A stretch of 64,000 nt of DNA from CAVYHJ01 sp963768165 [NCBI: uncultured bacterium] (GTDB lineage: Bacteria; UBP4; UBA4092): positions 1 to 64,000 of the forward strand of contig CAVYHJ010000028.1 of assembly GCA_963768165.1 (NCBI GenBank), written 5' to 3'. Below, in pieces: positions 7,598 through 17,590 of the stretch. The stretch's first letter is position 1, and every line of letters starts with the position of its first letter. The translations under genes were made by a program, and so were the position numbers. The notes beneath the pieces are model-generated. The model was given only the letters and a program-made list of their open reading frames with translations, had not been told where the DNA came from and ran no database searches.

Positions 7598-8581
7598 ATG
7601 CCAAACAAAAAAAGAGTATTAAGTGGAATGCGTCCCACCGGGCAATTACATCTCGGCCATTTGGTGGGGGCGTTGAATAATTGGGTGAGATTGCAGAAAG
7701 ACTATCAGTGTTTTTTTATGATTGCGGATTGGCACGCGCTGACCACGTCCTACGAGGATATTGGCCCTATTAAAGAATACACACGGGATAATGTCATTGA
7801 TATGCTGGCGGCAGGAATTGATACGAGTAAAAGCGTATTATTTGTCCAATCGGATGTCAAAGAGCACGCGGAATTGGCACTACTTTTGGGGATGTTGACG
7901 CCAATTCCCTGGCTGGAACGAGTCCCGACGTACAAGGAACAACAGCAGGAATTGTCTACGAAAGACTTATCTACATTTGGATTTTTAGGATACCCTCTTT
8001 TGCAGGCGGCGGATATTTTAATTTATAAAGCGCATGCCGTACCTGTCGGTGTGGATCAGGTACCGCATGTGGAATTGACTCGTGAAATCGCCCGTAGGTT
8101 TAATGGATTTTATGGAGAGATTTTTCCAGAACCGGAATCGCTTTTAACCGAGGTTCCCAAATTGCCGGGATTGGACGGGCGAAAGATGAGTAAGAGTTAC
8201 GGCAATTCCATTTATCTTTCCGACGATGCCAAAACTATTAAGGACAAAGTAAAAACCATGGTGACCGACCCGGCACGTGTCAAGCGTTCTGATCCCGGCC
8301 ATCCCGATGTCTGTCCGGTATTTCAGTATCATAAAGTCTTCGCGCCACAGGTCACAGAACAAGTCCGAAAGGAATGTACCACGGCTGCGATTGGTTGTGT
8401 GGATTGCAAAAAGAATTTGGCGAATGAATTGGTGGATTTTCTCGCACCGCATCATGAGAAAAGAGCGGAACTATTGAAGAAACCTGAGATTGTAGAAAAC
8501 ACATTACAAGAAGGCAAGGTCAAAGCTCAGGAATCCTCTGAAAAGACCATGACGGAAGTCCGCAAAGCAATGAAATTATAA
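7598..8581 (+). CDS. trpS: Tryptophanyl-tRNA synthetase
   Basis: This class I aminoacyl-tRNA synthetase charges tRNA-Trp. The 327 residues are the usual bacterial length. The N-terminus reads SGMRPTGQLHLGH, containing the HIGH-type motif HLGH. The second signature KMSKS is in LDGRKMSKSYGN (about residue 196). Two Cys pairs near the end (CTTAAIGCVDCKK) occur in one subgroup. It starts 22 bases after the M50 protease gene and is followed 9 bases later by scpA. Confidence 0.97.
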   Translation: MPNKKRVLSGMRPTGQLHLGHLVGALNNWVRLQKDYQCFFMIADWHALTTSYEDIGPIKEYTRDNVIDMLAAGIDTSKSVLFVQSDVKEHAELALLLGMLTPIPWLERVPTYKEQQQELSTKDLSTFGFLGYPLLQAADILIYKAHAVPVGVDQVPHVELTREIARRFNGFYGEIFPEPESLLTEVPKLPGLDGRKMSKSYGNSIYLSDDAKTIKDKVKTMVTDPARVKRSDPGHPDVCPVFQYHKVFAPQVTEQVRKECTTAAIGCVDCKKNLANELVDFLAPHHEKRAELLKKPEIVENTLQEGKVKAQESSEKTMTEVRKAMKL

Positions 8582-8590
8582 ATATAATTT

Positions 8591-9358
8591 ATGCCATATC
8601 AAGTAAAAGTTGATGTTTTTGAAGGACCTTTTGATCTCCTGCTTTATCTCATCCGAAAAAACGAAATGGATATTTATACCGTTTCGCTGTCCGAAATCAC
8701 CTCGCAATATCTGGAATATATCCAGGCCATGCAGCACATGGATTTGGACGTTGCGGGAGAATTTCTGGTTATCGCGGCAACCTTAATTTATATCAAATCC
8801 CAACGGTTACTCCCGCAGGCTCCCGACGCGGAACCGGATGAAGAATTGGAACAAACGGAAGCGGAATTACTTGCCCGGTTGCAGGAATATCAGAAATTTA
8901 AAGAACTGGGCGGACGTATCTGGCAAATGGCGGAACAACGACAATTGTTGTATGGGCGCAATGAGCCATTACCCGATGTTGCCGACCCGGCCAATGTTCC
9001 CATGAATGTAACGTTAACGGATTTGGTTTTGGCGTATCGTAATATCGCCAGGTTCATGAACCCGCCAAGTATTCGCGAAGTAGCGCATGATGAAGTCACC
9101 GTGGAACAGAAAATTGAATTGTTGACGGAATTGGTGAAAACGCAAAGTCTGGTACATTTTAGTTCCCTGAGAAAAGAAATGAAAGATAAAATTGAGCTGG
9201 TTGTTACCGTTCTTGCCATGCTGGAACTTTGCCGATTAAAACATCTCTCCGTCCGCCAACCTTCTCTCTTTGGGGAAATCTATATCTCTAAATACCAACT
9301 CCCCCAGAATCTGATGACGGAATCTTCTACCCCGGATATTACTCAACCTGTACAATAG
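8591..9358 (+). CDS. scpA: Segregation and condensation protein A
   Basis: ScpA is the kleisin subunit of the SMC-ScpAB condensin that organises and segregates the chromosome. The N-terminus (YQVKVDVFEGPFDLLLYLIRKNEMDIYTVSL) is the family hallmark, followed by the helical SMC-head-binding region (EFLVIAATLIYIKSQRLLP). The C-terminal winged helix is at about 165-235. At 255 residues it is normal. scpB, often next, is not present here: the following gene is a BON-domain protein, so scpB must lie elsewhere. Confidence 0.95.
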   Translation: MPYQVKVDVFEGPFDLLLYLIRKNEMDIYTVSLSEITSQYLEYIQAMQHMDLDVAGEFLVIAATLIYIKSQRLLPQAPDAEPDEELEQTEAELLARLQEYQKFKELGGRIWQMAEQRQLLYGRNEPLPDVADPANVPMNVTLTDLVLAYRNIARFMNPPSIREVAHDEVTVEQKIELLTELVKTQSLVHFSSLRKEMKDKIELVVTVLAMLELCRLKHLSVRQPSLFGEIYISKYQLPQNLMTESSTPDITQPVQ

Positions 9359-9366
9359 TTATCTGA

Positions 9367-9395
9367 TTGACTTTCCTTTCATATCGTCCTATAGT
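9367..9395 (+). promoter_or_regulatory. Sigma-70-type promoter for the BON protein
   Basis: TTGACT, a 17-base spacer and TATAGT lie 54 bases before the start at 9449. The match and spacing are good, so the BON gene is probably transcribed separately from scpA. Confidence 0.6.
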
Positions 9396-9448
9396 TAGAC
9401 TTACTTAAGAACCCTGTTTTCAGATACGTTGGAAAGGGGGGATGGAAC

Positions 9449-9697
9449 ATGGCAACAACAGATGTCGGTCTTTTTCGTACAATTGAGCGAAAAGTCGAAA
9501 AAGAGGGGTTGGAACCTGCTAAAATTGATATTATTGTTGTGCACGGGCATGTCACTCTTACCGGAGTACTTATGAAACGAATTACTCACCAGACTCTTAA
9601 TGGGCCTGAAATAGAAAATTTCAAAAAAGAATTAACACGTATTGATGGGGTAACCGAAGTTAATTTCCATTTATCCGGTGCGTCAAGTTTTGTCTAG
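9449..9697 (+). CDS. BON-domain protein (82 aa)
   Basis: A single BON-like domain: an alpha helix (TIERKVEKEGL), then strands IDIIVVHGHVTLTGVLMK and a second helix ending in GVTEVNFHLS. It has no signal peptide, so it is cytosolic, unlike the periplasmic OsmY type. BON domains bind lipid or polysaccharide surfaces; the partner is unknown. An AAAGGGGGG ribosome site precedes the ATG. Confidence 0.7.
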   Translation: MATTDVGLFRTIERKVEKEGLEPAKIDIIVVHGHVTLTGVLMKRITHQTLNGPEIENFKKELTRIDGVTEVNFHLSGASSFV

Positions 9698-9739
9698 ACA
9701 AAGTTTGTTTGATATTAAATTATTAGTTCCATTAAATCC

Positions 9740-9822
9740 TATATTCAGGTATTAATAACCAAACGATAAATCTGATAGTAGATTCCCTATCCCGAATATT
9801 ACCAACCTGTTTAATAATCACC
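9740..9822 (+). pseudogene. Degenerate copy of the scpA 3' end
   Basis: The stretch around 9771-9820 closely resembles the last 50 bases of scpA (9309-9358): both share TCTGAT near the start and AATATTAC/ATATTACTCAACCTGT-like sequence at the end, with scattered substitutions and two single-base gaps. Weaker similarity continues upstream to about 9740. It has no open frame. I read it as the remnant of a local duplication. Confidence 0.4.
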
Positions 9823-9920
9823 CCATGGTAAAAATCCTAGCCAATTGAATCTGATTTCCGTTTTTGTCATTTGAAGTTGTGGTTTTTACTATATTGGGAA
9901 TTACGATTATGCTGGGAGAG

Positions 9921-9949
9921 AAACGGAGGTGTTATTTTCACCTCCGTTT
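9921..9949. terminator. 11-bp hairpin in the scpA/BON-nrdR gap
   Basis: AAACGGAGGTG and CACCTCCGTTT are perfect arms around a 7-base loop. There is no long T-run on either side, so termination is only one possibility. The gap 9698-10159 otherwise shows only the scpA remnant, this hairpin and a possible nrdR promoter; overlapping short frames here look random. Confidence 0.4.
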
Positions 9950-10074
9950 ACAGTGGCAAAGGAATGAACCTATCCTTGATTTTAGAAACCGACAAAAATG
10001 TAAAAAAGTGTATCTGGTATCAGGAGAATTTTCAGGGTATTCATTTGAAATATTATTGGAGTCGCCTATTTTTC

Positions 10075-10103
10075 TTGAGTCCGACCTGATTTTATAGTAT
10101 CCT
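10075..10103 (+). promoter_or_regulatory. Possible sigma-70 promoter for nrdR
   Basis: TTGAGT, a 17-base spacer and TATCCT. A 7-bp hairpin (CCAAATT/AATTTGG, 10115-10131) followed by five T sits in the resulting leader and could be a weak attenuator. The evidence is modest. Confidence 0.3.
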
Positions 10104-10159
10104 ATAAAGCTAAACCAAATTCGTAATTTGGCTCATTTTTAGTCCATACAGGTGTTCTC

Positions 10160-10657
10160 ATGCGTTGTCCCTATTGCGGTCATCCGGAAGATAAGGTGAT
10201 AGATTCGCGGGAGTCGAAAGAAGGCGATTCGATCCGGCGCAGACGGGAATGTCTGAAATGTGAGAAGCGGTTTACCACCTACGAAAAATTGGAAGAAATC
10301 GAATTGGTGGTGGTAAAAAAGGACGGACGGAGAGAACCGTTTTCCAGGGAGAAATTATTAAATGGAATCGAGACGGCGTGCGAAAAAACGTCTGTTACAA
10401 CGGAACAATTGGACCATGTAGTCAATGAGAGCATGCGGACGTTATTGACCCAATGGGAACGGGAAGTCCCCAGCTCTGAAATTGGCGAACTGGTCATGGG
10501 GGAATTGCGGAAATTGGATAAAGTTGCCTATGTCCGGTTTGCGTCGGTCTACCGCCAATTCAAAGATACCGATGAGTTCTTAAATGAATTGCAAACTTTA
10601 TTAAGTAAATCGGATGAAAAGAAGTTGGCAAAAAAGGCAACAGAGAAAAGTAAGTAA
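10160..10657 (+). CDS. nrdR: Transcriptional repressor NrdR
   Basis: NrdR represses ribonucleotide reductase genes in response to ATP/dATP binding. The N-terminal zinc ribbon has two Cys pairs (MRCPYCGH and CLKCEKRF), and the ATP-cone domain follows at about 48-138 ([21 protein letters not shown]). At 165 residues it is the standard length, with a Lys-rich tail. It is followed after 11 bases by cimA, so the two may share a transcript. Confidence 0.97.
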   Translation: MRCPYCGHPEDKVIDSRESKEGDSIRRRRECLKCEKRFTTYEKLEEIELVVVKKDGRREPFSREKLLNGIETACEKTSVTTEQLDHVVNESMRTLLTQWEREVPSSEIGELVMGELRKLDKVAYVRFASVYRQFKDTDEFLNELQTLLSKSDEKKLAKKATEKSK

Positions 10658-10668
10658 GGAGTTATATT

Positions 10669-12255
10669 ATGCCTAGAACTGTAAAAATCTATGATACCAC
10701 CCTGCGGGACGGCCAGCAGGCGGAAGGAATCACGTATTCCGTTGAAGATAAACTTCGCATCACGCAAAAACTCGATGAACTGGGAATTCCTTATGTTGAA
10801 GGCGGATGGCCGGGTTCCAATCCCAAGGATATTTCTTATTTTGAAAAAGTCAAACAGTTGTCTTTGAAAAATATTAAAGTGGCGGCGTTTGGCAGTACCC
10901 GCCGCGCGAAAACATCAGCGGCGCAGGATTACAATATTCAAACCTTGCTGAAAGCGGAAACCCCGGTGGTCACGATTTTTGGTAAAACTTGGGACCTTCA
11001 TGTCCGTGACGCGTTGCGTGTATCGCTGGAGGAGAACCTGGCAATGATAGAGGATTCCGTATCGTGTTTAAAGAAAAGCGGGCGGGAAGTTGTTTATGAC
11101 GCAGAACATTTCTTTGATGGGTTCAAAAATAACCCCGACTATGCTCTTAAAACTGTAAAAGCGGCGGCGGATGCGGGCGCAGATGTGATTGTGCTTTGCG
11201 ATACGAACGGTGGAAGTATGCCGTTTTGGATTCTGGAAGCGATGAACAAAGTGAAATCCGCCGTCAAAACACCCATCGGGATTCATACGCATAACGATTG
11301 CGGGGTGGGTGTTGCCAACGCGCTGGTTGCCATTGAAAACGGCGCATGTCATGTGCAAGGGACGATTAATGGAATCGGAGAACGGGTCGGGAATGCCGAT
11401 TTGATTCCGATTATCGCCAACTTGAAATTGAAATATGGAATTAATTGCATTACGGATTCCCAACTCAAATATTTAACCGCGGTTTCCCGGTTTGTTTCTG
11501 AAACCAATAATCTGGTACCCAATGAAAAACAACCGTATGTCGGAGCGAGTGCGTTCGCACATAAAGGCGGAATTCACGTCAGCGCCGTGGAACGCAATCC
11601 CGCGACCTATGAACACATTGAACCGGAACAAGTCGGGAATGTCCGACGGGTTTTGGTCTCCGACCAGGCGGGAAAATCCAATGTCCTGTTCAAAGCCAAG
11701 GAATTCGGTATTGAATTAGAAAAAGACGATCCTCTCGCCAAAGAAATAGTGACACGTGTCAAAGAATTAGAACATGCCGGGTATGAATATGAAGCCGCGG
11801 ACGGGTCTTTTGATTTAATCATTCAAAAAGTTCTCGGCAAACATCGTCCCTTTTTTCAACTTAGCGGATTCCGCGTTATTGTCGAAAAACGGGAAGATAA
11901 TCAGATGTTTTCTGAAGCAACCATTAAAGTGAAAGTAGACGGCAAATCGGAACATACCGCCGCGGAAGGAGATGGACCGGTCAATGCGCTGGATTCCGCA
12001 TTGCGAAAAGCCCTCATACCGTTTTATCCAGGATTGAAAGATATTCGGCTAATGGATTATAAGGTCCGTATCATTGATTCTAAATCCGGCACGGCAGCAA
12101 AAGTTCGAGTTCTCATTGAATCTACAGATGGAACGAAGGAGTGGGGTACAGTTGGTGTCCATGCGAATATTATCGAAGCATCCTGGCAGGCGTTGGTAGA
12201 TTCCGTCGAATACAAGCTCTTAACCGACGAACAAAAACGTAAAAAGAAAAAGTAA
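10669..12255 (+). CDS. cimA: (R)-citramalate synthase
   Basis: CimA condenses pyruvate with acetyl-CoA to (R)-citramalate, the first step of the threonine-independent isoleucine route. The N-terminal HMGL-like TIM barrel starts with [16 protein letters not shown] and includes the metal site [12 protein letters not shown] and the [12 protein letters not shown] loop. The C-terminal LeuA-dimer regulatory domain covers about residues 385-515. The GWPGSNPKD motif near residue 43 separates CimA (TIGR00977 type) from isopropylmalate synthase. The length of 528 is typical. An AAGGAG site precedes the ATG. Confidence 0.93.
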   Translation: MPRTVKIYDTTLRDGQQAEGITYSVEDKLRITQKLDELGIPYVEGGWPGSNPKDISYFEKVKQLSLKNIKVAAFGSTRRAKTSAAQDYNIQTLLKAETPVVTIFGKTWDLHVRDALRVSLEENLAMIEDSVSCLKKSGREVVYDAEHFFDGFKNNPDYALKTVKAAADAGADVIVLCDTNGGSMPFWILEAMNKVKSAVKTPIGIHTHNDCGVGVANALVAIENGACHVQGTINGIGERVGNADLIPIIANLKLKYGINCITDSQLKYLTAVSRFVSETNNLVPNEKQPYVGASAFAHKGGIHVSAVERNPATYEHIEPEQVGNVRRVLVSDQAGKSNVLFKAKEFGIELEKDDPLAKEIVTRVKELEHAGYEYEAADGSFDLIIQKVLGKHRPFFQLSGFRVIVEKREDNQMFSEATIKVKVDGKSEHTAAEGDGPVNALDSALRKALIPFYPGLKDIRLMDYKVRIIDSKSGTAAKVRVLIESTDGTKEWGTVGVHANIIEASWQALVDSVEYKLLTDEQKRKKKK

Positions 12256-12318
12256 AATTCCTGATAGATTTTTTTGAATTTAGGGGATATGTGGTAATGG
12301 GAATATTGTAAAAGGGAT

Positions 12319-14010
12319 TCAAATCCTTGATGCAAGGGGCTTTTGGTTTTTAATAATTTCCAAGAAAATGTCAATAATATTTGGGTCAAATTGTTTCCCC
12401 TTGTTTCGCTCCAATTCTTCAATGGCTTGTTCAACAGACATGGCCTTCCGATATACCCGGTCAGAGGTCATGGCATCATAGGCATCTACCACAGATAATA
12501 TCCGTGACCCCATGGGGATTTGAAGTTCTTTTAATCCGTCGGGATAACCTGTTCCATCAAACTTTTCGTGATGATACAAAACCAGTTTCGCAACTCCTTT
12601 CATTTGTTCCAAGCCCTCGAGGATTCTCATCCCCAAAACAGGATGTTTTTTAACTTCCTCATATTCCTGGGGTGTCAACCGGTCCCTTTTCAACAGAATG
12701 GCATCCGAAATACCTATTTTCCCAATATCATGCAAGAGCGCCGCCACATACAAATCCTGCTTTTCCGCATTCGTAAAATTAAGCCGCGTAGCTATCGCCA
12801 AGGCGTATTGGGCAATTTTTTCGGAATGGTCATGGGTATAGCTATCTTTGATATTAATGGTTCCGGACAAGGAATGAATGGTCTGCAGATAGATTTCTTT
12901 TAATCCCTTTTGTAAATCCGCAATGGCTATATTTGCAGCCACGGCGCGCGTGAGTATCGCCAACAGAGTTAAATCCATTTCATCAAATGGGTGGGTTTTC
13001 GAATATGAAGCGGCCATTATCACCCCGAGGGTTTTTCCTTCACTGATGACAGGCACACAAAGTGCGGAGACCACTTTATGGTCCAGACCGGACAGTTCTT
13101 GCGTAAGGGAGATGTCTGCAAGATCCCGGCATAATAGGGGTTTGCCACTCTTCATGACCCGTCCTACAAATCCTTTTCCGACGGGGTGCCGAGTCGTTCG
13201 TAAAACCTCGTCCGATAGTCCTCTGGCGGCCCGAATACGCAAATAGTCTCCATCCTCCGCCAAGAGCATGACAGAAAAAATGTCGATTGTTTTCGGGTGC
13301 AACATTGCATCAACCGCCTCCAGAACTTGATCGAACCATTCTTGTGCGCTTTTGGCGAATACCGGGTTGGGCATTATTTCAATGGTTTGAGATATTTTTT
13401 GATAGATCTGTTGTCTTTGTTTTTCACGTTTGGATAAATATCCCGTGGTCACGCCGATAAAAATGAACAATGCCGAACGGCTCAGGGTAGCAAAAGATAG
13501 ATAGTTCAACCAACGAAAAGTGTAAGGTTCTAATCCGTAAAGTGCCATCAATGATGCAATACTCGCGGCGAGCGCATAGAATAATCCCCATTTCCAGCCG
13601 AACGCAATCGCCGCAATGATCACTGGGATATAGTAAAGTTCAATTATAAAAAGTTGAAATGAAGGTTCTGTGGAGCCTAAATAAAACGCACCAAAAGAAA
13701 TGAGAAGAAAGATTGTCCCAATCGCAACATGATATTGTTTCTCATCCCGTCTCTCCAAGTCTAACTTTTTGGGGCTCACGGGAGAAGTTGGCAAGGGGAG
13801 ATGGAGGGATAGAATACCACCGTCTTGGTTACGCACCAGGACAATTTTCCCTTCGAATTCCAACTGGATCATCGCAGGGTAAAGCGTGGTGTCAAAATCT
13901 TCGTCTTTAAAGATCTCCCAGAGACTCTCTAGGGTGAGTTCCTTTGTTTGCTGAGTGAGTCGCTCTAAAATTTTATCTTTCACTTCCACAACGATTATAG
14001 ACTCCCCCAT
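12319..14010 (-). CDS. Membrane GAF/HD-GYP cyclic-di-GMP phosphodiesterase
   Basis: Domains in order: a winged-helix-like N-terminus (about 1-65), a cluster of membrane segments (about 90-185), a GAF domain (about 220-360) and an HD-GYP domain (about 370-560). The HD-GYP motifs are complete: HDHSEKIAQ, LLHDIGKIG, HPVLGMRIL, HHEKFDGTGYPDGL and VDAYDAMTSDR, so it should hydrolyse c-di-GMP. The start is uncertain: ATG 14010 is chosen, GTG 13989 behind a GGGGGAG stretch is possible, and the frame is open to 14052. It is convergent with cimA and divergent from valS. Confidence 0.88.
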   Translation of the reverse strand: MGESIIVVEVKDKILERLTQQTKELTLESLWEIFKDEDFDTTLYPAMIQLEFEGKIVLVRNQDGGILSLHLPLPTSPVSPKKLDLERRDEKQYHVAIGTIFLLISFGAFYLGSTEPSFQLFIIELYYIPVIIAAIAFGWKWGLFYALAASIASLMALYGLEPYTFRWLNYLSFATLSRSALFIFIGVTTGYLSKREKQRQQIYQKISQTIEIMPNPVFAKSAQEWFDQVLEAVDAMLHPKTIDIFSVMLLAEDGDYLRIRAARGLSDEVLRTTRHPVGKGFVGRVMKSGKPLLCRDLADISLTQELSGLDHKVVSALCVPVISEGKTLGVIMAASYSKTHPFDEMDLTLLAILTRAVAANIAIADLQKGLKEIYLQTIHSLSGTINIKDSYTHDHSEKIAQYALAIATRLNFTNAEKQDLYVAALLHDIGKIGISDAILLKRDRLTPQEYEEVKKHPVLGMRILEGLEQMKGVAKLVLYHHEKFDGTGYPDGLKELQIPMGSRILSVVDAYDAMTSDRVYRKAMSVEQAIEELERNKGKQFDPNIIDIFLEIIKNQKPLASRI

Positions 14011-14101
14011 GTTTTTTATTACTACCATATAACAAGAAAGAAGAAAGAGCAAGCGTTTTTGACAAATTAGGGATTCAAGTGTTGTTTACTCATGGTTTGT
14101 T

Positions 14102-14130
14102 TTGACGATAGGCGCTTATCCTCGTATAAT
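14102..14130 (+). promoter_or_regulatory. Strong sigma-70-type promoter for valS
   Basis: TTGACG, a 17-base spacer and a perfect TATAAT lie 34 bases ahead of the valS ATG. This is the best housekeeping promoter match in the window. Confidence 0.75.
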
Positions 14131-14163
14131 ATCAATCTACGATTGTAATCTCCAGATGAAAAG

Positions 14164-16806
14164 ATGAATATGAGTTTAGACAGTAAATACGATCCGAAAC
14201 AAGTGGAAGAAAAATGGTACGCCTGTTGGTTGGAAAAAAACTATTTCCATGCCGACGAGAATTCCGACAAAGAGCCGTTTGTCATTGTCATTCCTCCACC
14301 CAATATTACCGGTATTTTGCATATCGGCCATGCGCTGAATAATACCTTGCAGGATATTCTAATCCGTTGGAAACGCATGCAGGGTTATAACGCCTGCTGG
14401 ATTCCCGGAACGGATCACGCGGCTATTGCTACCCAATTTGTTATCGAAAAAGAGTTAAAAAAAGAAGGTAAAACACGTCTCGACATCGGGCGGGAAAACT
14501 TCATTGAACGGTTTTGGGAATGGAAAAAAGAATACGGCGGAACCATTATTCGCCAATTGAAGAAAATGGGTTCTTCCTGCGATTGGCAGCGCGAACGGTT
14601 CACCATGGACGAGGGATTATCCCGTGCGGTGCGGGAAGCATTTGTAAAATTGCATCAGGACAAATTGATATACCGTGGTACCTATATCGTCAATTGGTGT
14701 CCCCGATGCCATTCCACTCTCTCGGATGATGAAACCGAATCAGTTGATACCAACGGTCATCTTTATCACATCCGGTATCCCATTGAAGACTCAAATGAGT
14801 TTGTGATTGTTGCCACTACTCGTCCCGAAACCATGTTGGGGGATACCGCCGTTGCGGTTCATCCTAACGACCCACGGTACAAAAATATAATCGGAAAAAA
14901 AGTTATCCTTCCTTTGATGAACCGTGTGATCCCTGTGATTGCTGATAATTATGTTGACCCGAAATTCGGGACAGGTTGTTTAAAAATCACTCCGGCACAT
15001 GATCCCAATGATTATCAAATTGGGTTAAAACATAATCTCCCGCAAATTAATGTCCTGACACCCGACGGGCATATCAACGAAAATGGCGGAGAATATAAAG
15101 GTAAAGAACGGTTTGTCGCACGGCATGATGTGGTGGAAGAATTAAAGAAACAAAACTTGCTTGTGAAAGTGGAAGATTATGAACACGCCGTGCGCCATTG
15201 TTACCGCTGTTCCACGGTTATCGAGCCGTATTTATCCCTGCAATGGTTTGTAAAAATGCAGCCCTTGGCGGAACCTGCCATGCAAGTGGTGAAAGAGTGC
15301 CAAGTCCAATTCCATCCCCAATCTTGGGAAAATACTTATTTCAGTTGGATGGAAAATATCCGTGATTGGTGTATTTCCCGTCAACTCTGGCTGGGTCACC
15401 GGATACCCGTGTGGTACTGTGCGGATTGTAACAAAGAAACCGTCTCCATCACAGACCCGACACAATGTGAACATTGTAAATCCCCCAAGATTGAACAAGA
15501 CCCGGATGTTTTAGATACCTGGTTTTCTTCTGCACTCTGGCCCTTTTCGACATTGGGTTGGCCGGATAAAACAAAAGATCTGGAGAAATTTTATCCAACC
15601 ACGGTACTTTCTACAGGACATGAAATTATTTTTTTATGGGTTGCACGGATGATCATGATGGGATTACGGTTTGAGAAAGATATACCCTTCCATCATGTTT
15701 ATTTCCATGCGATAGTCCGCGACTCCCAAGGAAGAAAAATGAGCAAATCATTGGGTAATGGGATTGATCCATTAGAAACAATAGACCAGTACGGGACGGA
15801 TGCCATGCGGTTTACTCTGTGTGCCTTAGCAGGGCAAGGCAGGAATATGAATCTTGATCCCAAACGCATAGAAGGGTATCGCAATTTCTGCAATAAAATA
15901 TGGAACGCCGCGCGGTTTGTGTTAATGAATTGGGAAACCGTGGTCGAAACTGAAACACCGCACCCAGATTTCGAATATTCTCTCGCTGACCGCTGGATTC
16001 GTTCCCGTGCCAATCAGGTGATTCAAGAAACTAATCTGGCGTTGGAAAATTTTGAGTTTGACAAAGCGGCCAGCACGATTTATCAATTCCTCTGGCACGA
16101 ATATTGTGATTGGTATGTGGAAATTATCAAACCGCAATTGCGCGGGGATTTACAACAAAAAATTCCGCCTTTGACGGTAGCAACGGAAGTTCTCGAAAAG
16201 GTTCTTCGGCTGCTTCATCCCATGATGCCGTTTATCACCGAAGAAATTTGGCAACAATTACCCAAGAAGAGCACAACCGATAGCATTATGATTTCTACAT
16301 ACCCAAAATTTGATTCTTCTTTTACAGACGCGGACGCGGAACAAGAAATGAATCTGATTATGCAATTGGTGGACAGTATCCGTAATATCCGCGGGGAAAT
16401 GCACATCCCGCCGGGTATGAAATCCCAAGTATTGTTAAAGACCATTTCTTCCGATAAATTACGTTTATTGCGTGCTCACGCGGAATATTTTCATTCTTTA
16501 ATTCCGATTTCCCAATTACAAATCGCGGAAACGGTGAATTTCGGAAAATATTCTTCTACCGCTGTGGTTGGAGATATTGAAATTCATATCCCCTTGCCCG
16601 CCGAAATCATGGACGCAGAAAAAACAAGATTGCAAAAAGAAATCCCCAAACTTGAGAAGGAAATTGACTTTGTCCTCAACAAACTTAATAATCCCCAATT
16701 TCGTGACAAGGCACCCGCACAAGTTGTGGAAAAAGAACGCACCCGTGCCGAACAACTTAAAATTGAACTCGCTAAATTAAAAGAAAAATTGGCAGAGTTA
16801 GCCTAA
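14164..16806 (+). CDS. valS: Valyl-tRNA synthetase
   Basis: This class I synthetase charges tRNA-Val. PPPNITGILHIGHALN carries the HIGH motif near residue 50, and the second signature KMSKS is in GRKMSKSLGNGIDP (about residue 525). The editing domain follows the zinc-binding WCPRCHSTLSDDE region, and a long C-terminal coiled-coil arm (EKTRLQKEIPKLEKEID) completes the 880-residue protein, all standard for bacterial ValS. The ribosome site is weak; the second ATG at 14170 is an alternative start. Confidence 0.98.
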   Translation: MNMSLDSKYDPKQVEEKWYACWLEKNYFHADENSDKEPFVIVIPPPNITGILHIGHALNNTLQDILIRWKRMQGYNACWIPGTDHAAIATQFVIEKELKKEGKTRLDIGRENFIERFWEWKKEYGGTIIRQLKKMGSSCDWQRERFTMDEGLSRAVREAFVKLHQDKLIYRGTYIVNWCPRCHSTLSDDETESVDTNGHLYHIRYPIEDSNEFVIVATTRPETMLGDTAVAVHPNDPRYKNIIGKKVILPLMNRVIPVIADNYVDPKFGTGCLKITPAHDPNDYQIGLKHNLPQINVLTPDGHINENGGEYKGKERFVARHDVVEELKKQNLLVKVEDYEHAVRHCYRCSTVIEPYLSLQWFVKMQPLAEPAMQVVKECQVQFHPQSWENTYFSWMENIRDWCISRQLWLGHRIPVWYCADCNKETVSITDPTQCEHCKSPKIEQDPDVLDTWFSSALWPFSTLGWPDKTKDLEKFYPTTVLSTGHEIIFLWVARMIMMGLRFEKDIPFHHVYFHAIVRDSQGRKMSKSLGNGIDPLETIDQYGTDAMRFTLCALAGQGRNMNLDPKRIEGYRNFCNKIWNAARFVLMNWETVVETETPHPDFEYSLADRWIRSRANQVIQETNLALENFEFDKAASTIYQFLWHEYCDWYVEIIKPQLRGDLQQKIPPLTVATEVLEKVLRLLHPMMPFITEEIWQQLPKKSTTDSIMISTYPKFDSSFTDADAEQEMNLIMQLVDSIRNIRGEMHIPPGMKSQVLLKTISSDKLRLLRAHAEYFHSLIPISQLQIAETVNFGKYSSTAVVGDIEIHIPLPAEIMDAEKTRLQKEIPKLEKEIDFVLNKLNNPQFRDKAPAQVVEKERTRAEQLKIELAKLKEKLAELA

Positions 16807-16828
16807 ATAATCTTGTAATAATATCAAC

Positions 16829-17590
16829 TTAATCCATGTTCTGTTTAATCATTTCGGTAACAGTAACAAATTTGTATCCCTGTGCCTTTAGTTTCTCGAT
16901 AATTTCCGGAAGGGCTTGTACGATTTGATCATGGCTGTCGTGACAGAGAATTATCGAACCGCTCCGAACTTTATTTAGAATATTTTTCTCAATCACTTTT
17001 GCTCCCGGTTTTGCCCAGTCACGGGAATCAATGGACCACATCGCTACATCAAATTTCCGAATCGCCAGTTCCGCTAAAATGCGACTGTCGAAAAGTCCAT
17101 AGGGCGGACGGAACAGCACTGTCGGCTGACCCGTAATTTCTTTAACGATATCGCGTGTTTTTTCCACTTCTCCTTTAATTTTCCCAGAGGAAATTTTGGT
17201 TAATCGCGGGTGAGAATACGTATGGTTCCCAATTACGTTTCCTTCCTGATAAATTTGTTTCACCAGGTTGGGATTTTTTTCCGCGTTTTTCCCGATAAGA
17301 AAAAACGTCGCATGGATTTTTTCTTTGGCAAGAATGGCAAGGACTTGCGGGGTATATTTGGCGTTTGGCCCGTCGTCAAAGGTGAGGGCAATCTCTTTGG
17401 TATTCTTGTCTCCTTCCCAAATTACCCGTGTGTTAATTCCTTTGGTGAGACCCTCGATCAATGTCTGATCAATGATAGAATCGAAACTCAAAGGGCTGGT
17501 TTCTTTGTATTCATCCAACGGTTCATCCGCCAATACACAAACGGATAAACAAAATATTAAACAAAATAGAATTTTTCTAAATATGAACAT
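16829..17590 (-). CDS. Exported polysaccharide deacetylase (CE4, NodB domain)
   Basis: A signal peptide (ILFCLIFCLSVCVLA) is followed by a NodB domain at about residues 60-245 with all five CE4 motifs: TFDDGPN, HTYSHP, RPPYG, DSRDW and LCHD. It should remove N- or O-acetyl groups from peptidoglycan or another extracellular glycan. It starts inside the 3' end of the upstream GNAT gene (14-base overlap), so it is translationally coupled to that gene, and through it to the second deacetylase at 18232-18975. Confidence 0.9.
   Translation of the reverse strand: MFIFRKILFCLIFCLSVCVLADEPLDEYKETSPLSFDSIIDQTLIEGLTKGINTRVIWEGDKNTKEIALTFDDGPNAKYTPQVLAILAKEKIHATFFLIGKNAEKNPNLVKQIYQEGNVIGNHTYSHPRLTKISSGKIKGEVEKTRDIVKEITGQPTVLFRPPYGLFDSRILAELAIRKFDVAMWSIDSRDWAKPGAKVIEKNILNKVRSGSIILCHDSHDQIVQALPEIIEKLKAQGYKFVTVTEMIKQNMD

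Noticed and set aside
9864-10097. Two overlapping short plus-strand frames between the BON gene and nrdR
   Set aside because: No ribosome site, two competing frames of equal length, a hairpin inside, and no recognisable protein pattern.
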